A stretch of DNA of 64,000 nucleotides, from assembly GCA_030512295.1 (NCBI GenBank), contig JAULSR010000001.1, positions 2,046,001 to 2,110,000 of the forward strand, given 5' to 3'. This stretch comes from Bombardia bombarda (Eukaryota; Ascomycota; Sordariomycetes; Sordariales; Lasiosphaeriaceae). Below the pieces are notes generated by a model. It was not told the origin of the DNA. It searched no databases and saw only the letters and a list, made by a program, of their open reading frames with translations. Shown piece by piece: positions 1-12,110 of the stretch; positions within the stretch are counted from its first letter, which is position 1; each line of letters starts with the position of its first letter. The position numbers were made by a program, and so were the translations under genes.

Positions 1-209
1 CATGCGGTGGTGAGGGCGTCTTGGAGGGCATAGATGCTGCTGGCGTGCTCATCCTCGTAATCGGACACTGTAGATGCGCGATCAGGATTTGCCGTACGAC
101 TATCGCTGGTGTCACTGAACGAACCGACTCCTGAGTCGCTCCGGCGATGATCAGAATAATACGACCCACCCGAGGGGGACTCCCTGCGGAACTTGACGCT
201 TTTGGACAT
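1..209 (-). CDS. N-terminus of a conserved filamentous-fungal protein (partial)
   Basis: An open frame begins with ATG at 209 and runs off the left edge after 69 codons. It starts MSKSVKFRRESPSGG and continues as a Ser/Asp/Arg-rich, low-complexity N-terminus (SDSGVGSFSD, then SDYEDEHASS). Short basic starts followed by Ser-rich acidic segments of this kind occur in conserved Pezizomycotina proteins of unknown function, often ahead of coiled coils. No domain is visible in the part present, so no function is assigned. The frame has no stop and a clear ATG, and the sequence upstream (210 onward) turns into non-coding G-rich DNA, which supports this as the true start. Confidence 0.6.
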   Translation of the reverse strand, partial: MSKSVKFRRESPSGGSYYSDHRRSDSGVGSFSDTSDSRTANPDRASTVSDYEDEHASSIYALQDALTTA

Positions 210-3200
210 GATGCTGGAGCCGGGAGAAACAGCGATGGGAAGGCTGTGGGCTAACGCAGCAGTAGGGGAAAAAATGTGTTGTGTGCTGATTTGACCGGCG
301 GAGGGAAGAGGTCGCTGCAGCGGTGCCCAACTAATTATAAGAGCGAGAAAAAAAGTGCGACTCGGGCCCAGGGGGGGGTGTGGGAGATTGGGCGAATGGG
401 CACGGGAGGCAGAGCCCGGGGGGGTGCCTGGGGGCGGGACGACGCGGACAAGGCTGTGGGGCCTTGGACTGGGGGTAGATGGGACCTGGAACTCGTCGCT
501 GAGGTGAGGTGAGCCTGGGTGAGGGAGAAAGAGTGAGGAATGCGGCCTGGTCGCAGTTTGTCCCGGTTGGGCGTCAATGGTAATACCGTAATACCGTGTG
601 TAAAAGAACTGGAGCCGGGTTGTTCGGGCCTAACCGAGGTCGGGGGTAAACAGTGTGTTATATATGGCTCCTTGGGCAGGAACGAAATCTCGCTTGCTTT
701 CTTCGGCCAAAACTAGACCAAGACACAGGATGAAATAGGGCCGGCGAGACAAAATGGGAAGACAGCTGTAGAGAGGAGGGAAGGGGAAAAGAAAGAGAGG
801 AGGAAACAAGCAGGCTGGCTCACCGTCTCCTGCAACCCCCTTCATACTTATTGCTCACACAGCAATCGAGCCTCTCCAGCCTGGGAGGCGCTCCAAGACG
901 CTGGCCTGGGCTGCTGCCTCCACGACTTGTCCCCCGACGGATCTGCCTGGGCTAAGGTACGGGGTGGGTATGCCTCTGCCTCCAATAGAGTGGGCCAAAA
1001 GAGGGTACGTGGTACACCTTGGAGGCGGAGGGCGGAGGGCGGAGGGGAGGCACAGAACAGGCCCAGGGTCTGCAGGTATCGGTACTGGCGGGGAGTGAAA
1101 AGCTACTGCTGCTGCGAACAAGTCCTACACCATTGTGTAGGCGAACAGTCATACTTCGTACTCTCGTGCGAATTGGCCTTCCCCAGGCAGTCCATCTCTG
1201 TGTGCATAGGGAAATTCGGCGGGGAGAGTCCATAGTATCCTCCTGTAACTAGACAGGTAGGGTCTACTATTCTAGTCCTTGGCCCGCAAACGCGCGCCGA
1301 CAACCGACCAACCCAGAGAGTCTCGCCGGGAGGGCATAGATGGAGACGGAGCCAGCTCCAGTCCACCACCACCTATGATGTAGGGATGCCTATACAACCG
1401 GTGGGCTCGGCGGCTGCTCTCCAGTTGATGATGGCACTAACCGCCACTGCAGGTATACTTGGCAGCAACCTGGAGGGAATTATTAAGAAAGAGGCAGCTC
1501 GCTCACCTTGCTGCTTGACATGTTGGTGGATGGCCCCGACGAGTGACGGAAGGGAATGTCATCCTGCCCGAAGTGGCAGTGCAAGCGAACGGCGCCACGG
1601 GCTTTCAACGAGGCATTCTGGAGTTTTCCGTCTGCTGTTTGTTCTTCTTCTTTGCTGCCCGTAGTGTGTACGTAAGGTACTGAGTGGCGCTAAGTATAGG
1701 TAAGCAGCCGGATGAGGACAGAGGAGGAGGAGGACGGTGGTGTCGTTGTCCATAGCACTCTGTAACACCACCACCACCATCGCCGCCATTCAAGCAGCCC
1801 AACCACTCCGGCTGCCTCCTTCCACCGAAATTTTTAGCCTTTTGCCTGAAAATTCGGGGAAATTGGCAGTTTGGCGTGGCCAAGGCACAGCATGGATGGG
1901 GTCGCACCAGGGCTAGCAAACCTGGCGAACCACGACGCTGGGATGAGACGGGACATGGACCCGCGGGCGCGCGCGCGACAGAGAGACGGGGTGTTGCCGC
2001 GACACCACCCACCACCACTGGCACCCCATCATACTTCTTTCTCTCCCCTTTCCCGCCCGGCGCAATCAGCCAATTGTCACACACCATCAGCATCGTGTGT
2101 CTGTCTCATCTTGGCCATTCCTTCACTTGTCCGTCGCTGGGCGTTGTCCAGAGCGACCAGAAGAGCCAGTGATAAACGGCGTGTCATCTTCAAGAGAGTG
2201 TCGAGGAAACATGCTTGCGCGCGCGTGTGTGCCCTGATTGACAACGAGACGGCGACTAACCGTGCTCGGAACCCTTGTCTATTTCTGGCCGCGATCCGCG
2301 CGCGCTCTTTCCCGAGGAACGGTGAGTCACTCGCACATTCTTGGTCGCCCGCAGTGAGTACCTTGTGTCCGTATATACGTCCTCGGCCTTATACATTCAC
2401 TTGCAAGCTGTCAATCATTGGTATTTGTTCTTTGAGTGATTGCTGTTTTGATGGTTAATCGAATTTCATCAACTTACAAACAGCGGATGACCAGAGTGAA
2501 CGACAGGGCGACAGGGCTGAGAGCCTTGCGACCGATTCGGCGGTCTTCTAGAGAGAGAAAAGAAGCTTCCAGGGTTTGCGGGTTTGTGGGTGGCTTGCTT
2601 GCCTTCTGCTACCCCTCGCTCGCACTTTGCCCCACCATGCCATTCGACCCCACCGTCCCGCGTTACCTGCCAACCCGCCTGCCTAGGGACGTTTCGGAAT
2701 GATTTTGGATACAGAGCGACAGACCCTGACTGGGGTGGTGATGGTGGTGGCGGTGGTGGTGGTGGTGGTGTCAAGAAGAAGGATACACGCAACCAGAGCT
2801 TTGGGTAGATACAGCTGGCGCCGTCGCCGCCCACTGTGTAACGATTTACGTGGTCCAATTTCAGCCAATTTTAACCACACGTCATGCTGTTGTCTGCAAC
2901 GCGCTTTCCAAAACGGGACGACCTCAGCCAGCCCGCTTGCGACGCTCTTGCCCAGAAATATTGATCGCTGAACACGACCGGCGATGTTTTAGGAACAGAA
3001 TGCATGCGCTTACACTATGCACCTGCTGCTGGTGAGCCTTGATGTTGGAATCATTCGCTCTTCACGCCCTATTGACAGATAAGAACCATCGGCCTCGCCA
3101 TCACTCAGGTGTAGTATCCTGTACTTCCAGCTTGGCGTTGGCGGGCAGCTTTTCGCGCGACCTGTGTGCGTGTGTTGCATCAAATTCCAAATGGCACACG

Positions 3201-6200
3201 ACCTGTCAACAGTCTGCAATAAACTCGTTGCCCTGCCAGATAGCGCAGAAGCAAGGGCGCGCGTTGCGTGCGATGCTGTTCGTCGCCATCGATGCAAGTC
3301 ATCTCCCGTCAAACAACGAAACAAGCCAACCACACAACATGATCCATGCTGGATCTGTACGTGTTCGTACAAGCTCCCGCAGCCCTATCTTGAATGGGGC
3401 AATTGCGGAAAAAAAAGCCAAGAAAGAGCAGGTCCCGCTTCGTCTTGAAAGTGGACCGACCGGACCGGCCGAATTGACCCGCGCCCCACAGTCACTTACA
3501 CGCTCACTCCAAAATAACCCCACCTCTTTACCATTTGTAGTGTACGTACCGATGGCTGCTTGGCTCATCCTTCCCTGAACAAAAACCCGAGAGACCGATG
3601 ATGCAGAATCTACCTAGTACTTCTTCATCCCCATGACTTTTACAGCGCACAACACAAGGTCTCGACAGGTGATTGACAGACTCATGAGACACCCCAGTGA
3701 TTACAGATACGGACTGCCAGATAAGGTGAGCAGGCAGGCTGTGAGGCAGGCAGGCGGTCGTGTCGATCGGTTCCCAGGTTCCTAGGTAGTCCTAGAGCGG
3801 TCGGTCCTAGTTCGGAAGGAGCCATCATCAGTCGGTCGTTCAGTCACTCACCACCTAACCAAGGCATGACCTGCCAGCCAGGCAGAGCTGGCCGACAATT
3901 CGGCAGGTTATGGTGATGATGATGATGGGACGATAGGATATAGGTAGTATGCACAGTTGAGCAGCGAGCAGCACCTCAGAGGCGCAACCTTTTTCTTTTT
4001 CTTTTCTCAAGAAAAATCCCGATGCAAGGTAACAGTATAGCAAAGTGTGCATACCTACTACCTACCTACGAGAACAGCGCGTCTGGGGAAACGTAACCCC
4101 CCAGGCACAGTGGCGGTTCGGTAGGCGCACTCAACATCGGTCGGCGCCAGCCTGGCAAACAAACATGAGACGCAGGACGCGAAGTGAGTTACTCATATGA
4201 TTGCGGGGTCAATATCCATATTGCTACGATTTATTAGTAAAAACCAAGGTGGCGGCAATCCTTATGTCCGGATCGTGTGGGCATGTCTGTCTGTCTGTCC
4301 GTCTGTCTGTCTGTCGGGGGGCGACAAGGCCTGTCTACGCAGTTGCGCAGATGATGCGCAGACGGGTTATACGTGAGGGTCACGGTAGGTGGATGTGGTG
4401 GATGTACACATACATGTAGACGTGCGCCCAATACTTTACAACCAACCACATATGGAACGACTGCACGAAGGATCGATCTCCCCCTCTGATCGCTTGCCAA
4501 GCAAATTTCTAGTGAGGGGGGAGCGGCGGGTGCCTGGGGTAGTACAACTACCTAGGTACCTACGGGACAATAAGGTTTGTTCTCCGAGCGGAGATGGATG
4601 CTCCAAGCTGCTACCTACCTGCCCGCCTCGCCCGTCTGCTGGCTATCCGTCCATCCGTCCACCCATCCACCCATCCACCAGTTCCCATTCAAACCCCACG
4701 GTCTGGACCTCATCCCGACGGCCAGGTCAACTCCCGAGGCGCCTCCCAGTCCACCCCACCTCACTACCTACTTTACATATCCAACCAACCCAGGAACTTC
4801 GGTGCCTACCTTACCTTATCAGCCAACGACAAACCGTCTTGCTATACAGTTTTTATCTTAGTCGTAGGATGTCCACCTTGGCATACACCTTGGTGCAACA
4901 AAGCTTCAACCTACCTGAAAGTCTCACCTTGGATCCCACTTCTGGATGCAAACTTGCCGCTTTCCTAGTATCTACCCACCCACCTACCTATCCGAGGCGT
5001 CATTCAGCTAGTATCACAAGCTGGAACACACCATGTAGCTTCGTATTTTTAAACAACTAGTCGTCTTTCACACCCCACACCGTGCACACAAGATACACAG
5101 TAAGTAGGTAGCCAAGTGTGTTCGTGTCTGGTGTCTGGTGTCTGTGTTCGTGTGTGGATGAGTGGGTGTGTGGCTCCTGAGTGTGCACACCAACATGGCA
5201 TCTTGATGGTAGTGATACGGGCATGCTCAAACTGGCAGAGAGGTGCATACCATACCTCGCTTGTTCAAGTGCCAAGGCTATCTGCAGCGAACGCGTATGT
5301 GCTACTACATATATATACGCCCCATGTGCAACGCTGCGGCGTGGGCTGTCTGTATGTCTGTCTGCAGACGACTGCTCGGGTCTGTTGTGTTGGTGGTGGT
5401 GTGCTCTGGTGTGCGCCTGTTATTCCTTTTCTTTTGTCCAGCATCTATCTCATTAGCGATTGTGTGCGTGTATGTGTGACCTTTTGCGGGGCTCGGCTAA
5501 CTTCCCCGAGGGTACTTTGACGTTATGTGACTCAGAAGGAGGAAAGAAGAATGGGATGAAGGATCACGATCGGAGGATTCCCGGTGTCCAGTTTTAAAAA
5601 AGCCCCCGCTGTTGGAAATTGAGGCCAGCTCTGATCTGACCTGGCACCACTGCCCACATGATGCTTGTGGAACAGTCCCAAGAATCATCCATCAATGATC
5701 GGATGGGTATCTGTGCAACTGGCTAGGGGGAAAAGAAATTGAGAGATCACGTCACACACAGACATAGAGAGAGGTAGGCCTGTGAATCAGTACTTAATTG
5801 GTAGTATGCTTATAGCAATACTTCTTAGTATCAATGCTTGCTATATCTCATGATTTGATAGATAAAGAGACCAAAGCAAAACAAGCCGCTGTCCACACTT
5901 GGCACTTTGCTTCTACTAATGTACGTACATGGCTGATGAAGCCCCTAGAGTAGTTGCCGACCCCCACACCAGACCCAAAACCCGCCCTGCTATTCATGAC
6001 CTCAAAAACTGCCGTGAGAACCCAATAATCTGCAAGAGTAAAAGACAAAACCCGAGCCTCCTTTTTGTGTGAGATCTACTGAACAAAAGAAACTGAACCT
6101 AGTAATAACCTTGATGCTTAACGCCCCAAATGACTTTGTGAAAAGCTCACATGAATGATGTTGTCGGAATGACAAGGTCATTCATACGAGTCACTATAGT

Positions 6201-6643
6201 AACCGTAGAGAACGGGTTGGGGGTTGGGGGTTGTTGTTGTTGTTGTTGTATTGATCTGCTTGTCTATGTAAAAGGATCACGAACTACGGGGACAGGAAGT
6301 GGGTGGTTTTGGAGGGGTTCCTGGGGCACGTGACCAGTTCCCCACTATTTTGCACACCTCTCACCCTGTCGACCAATCACAGCTCTACAGCTGTATGACC
6401 CTGATTGATCGTAAATCCGACAGATGTACATCTATGTGCGCGTGCTAATGAACCTAGTGCAACAACGACAAGTAAGCCTCTTTTCAATAATTTTATTACG
6501 TTATCGAACTAATAAATTGGCAAATCGGGTCTAATAGTTTTACCAACAAAAAGAAAAGCAACCAACCAAATGCCCATCAAAAAAACGCCAGCAGATACCG
6601 CCAAAAGAAGCCCAGAAAGTAAAAAAAGGAAAGCAAAAAAAAA
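210..6643. other. Long gene-poor stretch, promoter and intergenic DNA
   Basis: No reading frame here shows a recognisable domain or a consistent exon structure. The open frames present are short, overlap on both strands and are low-complexity. Visible features are an 8-copy TGTC microsatellite at 4284-4315, CCTACC/GGTAGG-type short repeats around 4040-4070 and 4550-4620, a GTT run near 6230-6250, and pyrimidine/purine-skewed tracts. The first kilobase is presumably the promoter of the gene at 1-209. A non-coding RNA or a small unannotated gene cannot be excluded. Confidence 0.5.
4284..4315. repeat. TGTC tetranucleotide microsatellite
   Basis: Eight copies of TGTC, with one variant copy (TGTC to CGTC), stand in otherwise unique intergenic DNA. 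Nothing suggests a function. Confidence 0.8.
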
Positions 6644-7636
6644 TCAATAGTACGAGCGACGACGCGCAGGAACATGCGAATATGCATAATGACGCCCGGG
6701 CGGCGCCCCCGAATCCCCCCCAGCACTATTCCTGGGCTCATCCTGAAACCTAACCCTCGGCCTCTCCACACCATCACTCTCGTCATCAACAGAAACTACT
6801 GTTGCTGCCCTCGGCGGGGACCTCGGACGTGCCTGCGACGGTGCCTGCGGCGGTGCCCTCGGCCTCTCCACACCATCACTCTCGTCATCAACATAAACTA
6901 CTGTTGCTGCCCTCGGCGGGGACCTCGGCGGGGACCTCGGCGGGGACCTCGGCGGGGACCTCGGCCGTGCCTGCGACGGTGCCTGCGGCGGTGCCCTCGG
7001 CGGCGCCTCCCTGCACTCCTTCAGCTGCTTTTCCAGCTCCTCACAATCCTGCTTCCTGCGGTCGATGTCCCTCTGGGCCTTGTCCAGGTCCTCCTTTAGG
7101 CGCCTGTTCTTGTCCTTGCAGCGGACCGCGTCGGCCTTAAGCCTCTCGATCTCTTGCGCGAACCGGTAGTTCTCTCTGTAGAGTTGCCCGTATTCCTCAG
7201 CCGAATAGATCGGCTCGTCGTAGATCCACTGCTGTTGGTAATCTGGGCGGGCGGCAGCGGGGGCGGGGCGGCGGGTGTATGGTGTACGGTCTGGTGGGGT
7301 GCAGTATTCATTGTCCCAGCTGGGTTCGCAGGGGAACTCGTCGTCGCTGGATTCCGTTGGGGTGTATGAACGGCGCCGGCGGGCCGGGTCAGACATGTTG
7401 GACGGCTTGAACGGCTTGGACGGCTTGGACGGCTTGCACGGCTTGCACGGCTTGGACGGCTTGGACGGCTCGCACCGCTTGGATGTGTTAATGGCGTTAC
7501 TGTTGTTGTAGATGGTGGGGCAGTATGTGTTACGTGGTTTGCCGCCGGGGGAGCTGGGGTAGTCGTAGTATGTGCCAGGCAGTTTGTAGCCGAGGGAATG
7601 GGGGTAGAAGGGTGATTGGTTGACGTAGATCGTCAT
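6644..7636 (-). CDS. Orphan coiled-coil protein with tandem peptide repeats
   Basis: A single-exon frame of 330 residues starts at ATG 7636. The frame is open further upstream, but that part is Leu/Pro/Ser-rich and looks like translated 5' leader, so the later start (context ACAAGATGA) is preferred. Visible parts are a Tyr/Pro-rich N-terminus (1-48); Lys-Pro-rich repeats of three residues (about 57-78); a basic RRRRSYTP segment with an acidic patch (85-100); a charged heptad coiled coil (about 144-209, Glu/Lys/Arg with regular Leu); and two copies of a Pro/Ala/Arg-rich plus TVVxVDDESDG module (216-260 and 261-294), the first with SPPR repeated four times. The tail is Arg/Tyr-rich. No enzyme domain is seen. 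It could be a scaffold or a disordered, lineage-specific protein. It is isolated, with more than 4 kb of gene-poor DNA on each side. The function is unknown. Confidence 0.55.
   Translation of the reverse strand: MTIYVNQSPFYPHSLGYKLPGTYYDYPSSPGGKPRNTYCPTIYNNSNAINTSKRCEPSKPSKPCKPCKPSKPSKPFKPSNMSDPARRRRSYTPTESSDDEFPCEPSWDNEYCTPPDRTPYTRRPAPAAARPDYQQQWIYDEPIYSAEEYGQLYRENYRFAQEIERLKADAVRCKDKNRRLKEDLDKAQRDIDRRKQDCEELEKQLKECREAPPRAPPQAPSQARPRSPPRSPPRSPPRSPPRAATVVYVDDESDGVERPRAPPQAPSQARPRSPPRAATVVSVDDESDGVERPRVRFQDEPRNSAGGDSGAPPGRHYAYSHVPARRRSYY
6754..6965. repeat. Nested tandem duplication inside the coiled-coil gene
   Basis: A unit of about 100 bp (first copy from about 6754, second from about 6856) is directly duplicated. 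Inside the second copy the 12-mer CTCGGCGGGGAC is repeated four times (6912-6959) plus a partial copy. All unit lengths keep the reading frame and encode the SPPR and TVVxVDDESDG modules. Confidence 0.85.
7402..7470. repeat. 9-bp repeat encoding Lys-Pro-x units
   Basis: About seven to eight copies of a 9-mer close to ACGGCTTGG occur on the plus strand. On the coding minus strand they read as Ser/Cys-Lys-Pro units in the N-terminal third of the coiled-coil protein. Confidence 0.75.
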
Positions 7637-10600
7637 CTTGTAGGTGGTGGCAAGAGCTAGTGTGAGATTTAAGGTAGGTAGGGGTAGAGGGAGCCTCAGA
7701 TGAAGGGTAGGCTTGGCTTGGGGTGGTAGACAAGGCTCAGAGGGAAGATGGGTTGGATCGGGCTTGATAGGGCTTAGACTGGCGGATTGCGGCAACGGTG
7801 ATGCAAGTGATGAGTGAAGGCTGTATAAAGCTGCGGGGAGGGAGATATCAAAATGAAGAATGCTGACCAGATTATCACTCATGGAGAGCAGAGGAAAAGC
7901 CTGATATAAGAAGGACTGACCAAGGCGCCGACTCTTTGCTGGAACTGTTTGCTTGCAAGTGTTGTACGTCAAGTCAAGTAACCATAACCGCTGAGTATTT
8001 TGGTGGTGTAGCACAAGGTGAGTTGCGGTGATTCAAGGTGGCCACGAGGCTGTCCAGCATGGCCACGAGCTGGCTCTCAATCCGCGCTGGGACTCGAGCT
8101 CACACAATTGCTCCGTCGGGTGAGATGGTGATGATGTGCCATTGGTCGCACATCGGCCGGCCGAGTTTGATATGGCCCAGGAAACGACGAGGCTTATATG
8201 TTTGCTGTTCTTTGCAAGAGGTTTCACTTGTGGACCCCAAGCCCATAGAGGATTGAACAACCGCCGCGGTAGGCAGACTGAACAGGACGAAATGACTAGG
8301 AATCTAGGACTTGGAAGCAATTATCTCGGTGCCTGGCAGCTGAGAGTGTGAGAGAAGATCTGAGAGAGAGAAGGCTGGTGCAATATCTTGATGCTGTGTT
8401 CTGTGCCTCGGAGGGCAACATCACTTCCCAGCGTCTTATCCATGCAAAGAGCAGAAACCTTAATCAGTCATGTAGGTACTACCTAGCCACGTTCATGGAT
8501 CCTCATCGGAAAATACTGCGGCCTGGAGGCTCAAGTCAAAGAGAGCGGTTGTCGTGGAAGGGGGGGCCGGCCATGGAAGGAGGGGGCAGCCATGGGAGAC
8601 CGAGCCACGGCCATGAACTCCAGACGGATTGTATAAGTTTGTCATCCAAAGCGCCTAACTGGAACGGTGGGGGAGGACAGAAACAAAAAAACGAAGGATA
8701 GCAATGTAATGCAGATGGTCCGACCGATTGACGACGGAGGGGGCGACCTAATGGCAGACCACCGCACCCATCAATGTTGGGTTCCTTGGGAAGAGGTGGA
8801 GAGGGAGCCCCGTTGTCGTTGGTGGACGACGAGGCGCTGGCCCTCGAATGCATCTCGGCTGGGCGCTAAATCCTTCCCCTTGTCGAGGGACGATAGGCGC
8901 TGTCAGGCGCTGTGGCGTGGGACAAACACGCCCCGCCGTCCCTCTTGACTGGCCAGTCAATCGCCGTGCATCAGGCTAGAGTCCCTAGGTGGGGTCTTAG
9001 GTACCCGCGCCGTTCAAACCAAGCAGGCGGGAGGCCTGAGAGGATGTTTGCCATGTGGGGAAGGAACTTGCCCGGATGCTGCCGATCAGATTATGATGTT
9101 AGAGCGCAAAGTGGTCTATGGTGTCTGGAACTAACAAAGTATACCTGAGTCGAGGTGCACAGAAGAGATCTGGAGGCTGGCCAGCTCTTGGCGGGCCTTC
9201 CTTCGCAGCTTCCCTCCCATTTCCAGGCCTTGAAACATTTAACATGATTTCCCACAATTGCTCACGATTGCCCAGCCGGTCTCATCCGCAAAGTTTCGGT
9301 TGTGTGATTGGCGCAAGTTGGACTCTATTCCCCCAGATGTGTTGCATCAATCGCGCGGGTAATCCCAATTCGCATTTCTTCTTTCATCTATTTTTTTCCT
9401 ATCCTTTGGCGCCGGACCGGTTCTTCAGCCAACCTCCGAAACAAATGCATCTCTCCTAATGTGTTTGGTGGTGTGCAGTCCACGCAACCTGCAATCTTCC
9501 TCATGGCGGTTGCAAAAGATGGTCGGTTTGCGTACTTTGTAGGCATTCTTGGAATGTCAAATGATCGGAAGGACGAGGCTCTGCGGACATGAAGTCATCT
9601 CAACCAGATTCGTCGGCCATGCACGGTTCTGATGATCAGGAAAAGTCGATGCGCCGTTGCTGTGCTATTGGCGAGCTCCTGCGGTCGGTTGGCTAAGGAT
9701 GATAATCCATGGCGCCTCGCCGCCTCCTGAACATCTCAGCTGGCCAAGGGGTCAGAGAAAGATTCTTAAGAGGCCGCCGTGGCCCTCGCACAACGTTCGA
9801 GCCTGATGCTTCCCCCCTCCGTGTCGCTTTTCGGTCCTCGGAGAGAAATTGCAGTCCCAGCACCAGACCGCCAACGATCTCGAATTTCGCAGCTTGGCCA
9901 TTCTTGTCAGGCAGCGGCATATCGCATGCACAGCCTCTGCCTCTTCCGATAACCAGTCCTCGAGGATGGATGACACAGGCACGATCAAGCCCGACGACAT
10001 ACCCAACCCAATCATGCATCTCCGAGTTGGCCGCATCGGAAGTTCTGGCTTGCCAGCCTTGTGAACCCGTCACAGGTCTAGGTCTTGTCTCCTTGTAACC
10101 TTGTCCGCTCCGCCAACGTCTCCGCCATGCAGGTAGCCATCGTCGACCGAACCGTTGAGGTGCCATTGTCTAGGACAGCCAGCCCTATGCCCGTTGCCTT
10201 GATCCACTTTGCAAGCATCATAGCTTGCCACCAGCGACACGCAGGGGCAGGACTGGGATCATCATTCGACTTCCCGCTCAATGACGATGGCGTATCGTGA
10301 CTGACCTCCCTTGTGTCTGGCAACGTCATGACAAGCAGAGCGGATGCGGCACATGCAATAGGAATGCGGCTGCCATCGTGCAGATGTTCATCTACCATCC
10401 ACCGTCAGGTGGCAATTGAGGCAACTCGCCTGGGGAGGCACTTACACCAAATCTCCAAATCCAAATCGCTTTATCTCAGCTACCATCAGCCCCAGGAATC
10501 CCACCCCGGCTTTCATTTGCGGCGATCAGCAGGCAGGCGTTCATGACTCGGCAATCCACTGTTTCGAGATGTGTTGATCACAGACCATTGCTGCTGACTG

Positions 10601-12110
10601 TTGTAGGTGATGGCCGACATGTCGATATGAGATCAGGATTGGACAAGGGACTAGGCACCGCCAGGCAGCACAATATCGGCCTATATCTCGTTGGCTGGAT
10701 ACAATTCGAACATCGTGGATGCCTTATACAACACTATCTTCCTGAGCGGATGCGAGGTGGGCCGGCGTTCTGCATTAGCTGATCCTATTCAGCCTTACCA
10801 CTTCGCAATCAGGGTTTACCATGCCATGGTGAGACTGTTGACATGTTCGATGTGATACGATGAGACTGTTCGGGGGCTAAGCGATTGAGCACACTTGACC
10901 ATCATCGGCGGACTCGGGTAATGATATTTGATGGTGCTTGGCTCCTGGTAGCAGAATACTATGTTGTGTGATTGCTGGGAGACAGGTGGCGCTTGGAGGC
11001 TTGTAACATGTCTGGCTATGTCGTTAAGGATATGCTAACTTGTCCGGTCTCGCTCACCGGTTGGCTCCTGGAGTTCTATGTAACATTAGCGGCCACTTTA
11101 CGTTTCAACTTGTTAACTGTACCTCTCTCCTCCTCTGTCTTCTCTGTCATACTATGTCAAGTCATAGGTTAGTGCGTATTTGCCGTCTTGGGCGGTTCTG
11201 ACTCGAAAAGTGAATATTATGATAGCATTTTAGCGTTTGAAAGGCAGTATTTATCAACAAGAAGTGAGAAGAGAAAGATCAAGACCCAGACCAGTGAGGT
11301 TGCGGAAACAGAGCGATTCAAATACTTGATGAGGGCCTGGAGCGAGGTCACCTTGTCTATTTCGATTCCCTCTTACGCGTCAACTTGCGTCAATCTTACC
11401 AAGACTCTCAGCCAAGAACGACACCTACAACTCATGCTTTGCCGCAGCACCGCTGTATTACATAATGCTTTTTTTGGTGGCTCATCGCTCACTCCGATGC
11501 AGACGAAAGCTGAAAGTCCAAACGCTGTAGTTTGATTGGCCGAAATACCTTTATGTAACCATAGTGGTGAGCATTGAGTAGCTGGACGATCAATAACCGA
11601 GGTTTCTCGAAATATCACTACAGGGACTTGCATGATAAAACATTACGAGGTCTTCGCTGTATTAATATGTCCTTGACTGCCTAAGGCAAGGAGGTATGTA
11701 GATGGGGAACATTATTCATAAAGGAAAAAAAGTGGAAGGAGGCTCATCCTTTTCTTGGAACATGGAAAGGAGCAAGTAACTGAAGCCAATATGTATAACC
11801 AAGCGAGTGAGGGGGTATCTTGTGCTAAAAACAAAACCATAACAACTAGATTATAACCGTCTCTTTCTCTTTTCTTTTTTTGTTATTTCATTTTCGTTCA
11901 TTTCCTTCTTCATTGTTGCCTTCTCCATCTTTCTCTCTACAGTTCATTACTTCCACCTCACATTATGATTACCCTTCCGTCTCATGTCTTCCCACCACAA
12001 AGATATCCCATCATGATTCACCACCACTAATAACCCCAGCACACCCATTCTCTCCCCCCATCAATCACCTCCCCCAACCCACCATTGTAGTCAAAGCAAC
12101 AACCTCTCAC
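7637..12110. other. Gene-poor intergenic stretch
   Basis: No frame with a recognisable domain was found. Moderately long overlapping frames on the minus strand at 9693-10398 have ordinary amino-acid composition but no motif, no plausible splice chain and no family resemblance, so they are not annotated. The stretch just downstream of 11850 is T/C-rich and is probably the 3' flank of the opsin-related gene. Confidence 0.45.

Noticed and set aside
4389..5060. 223-codon plus-strand frame
   Set aside because: It is composed of Pro/Ser/Thr from CCATCC and CCTACC repeats, with no domain.
9693..10398. Overlapping minus-strand frames as a possible gene
   Set aside because: The frames switch without usable splice sites and show no motif, so I cannot support a gene.
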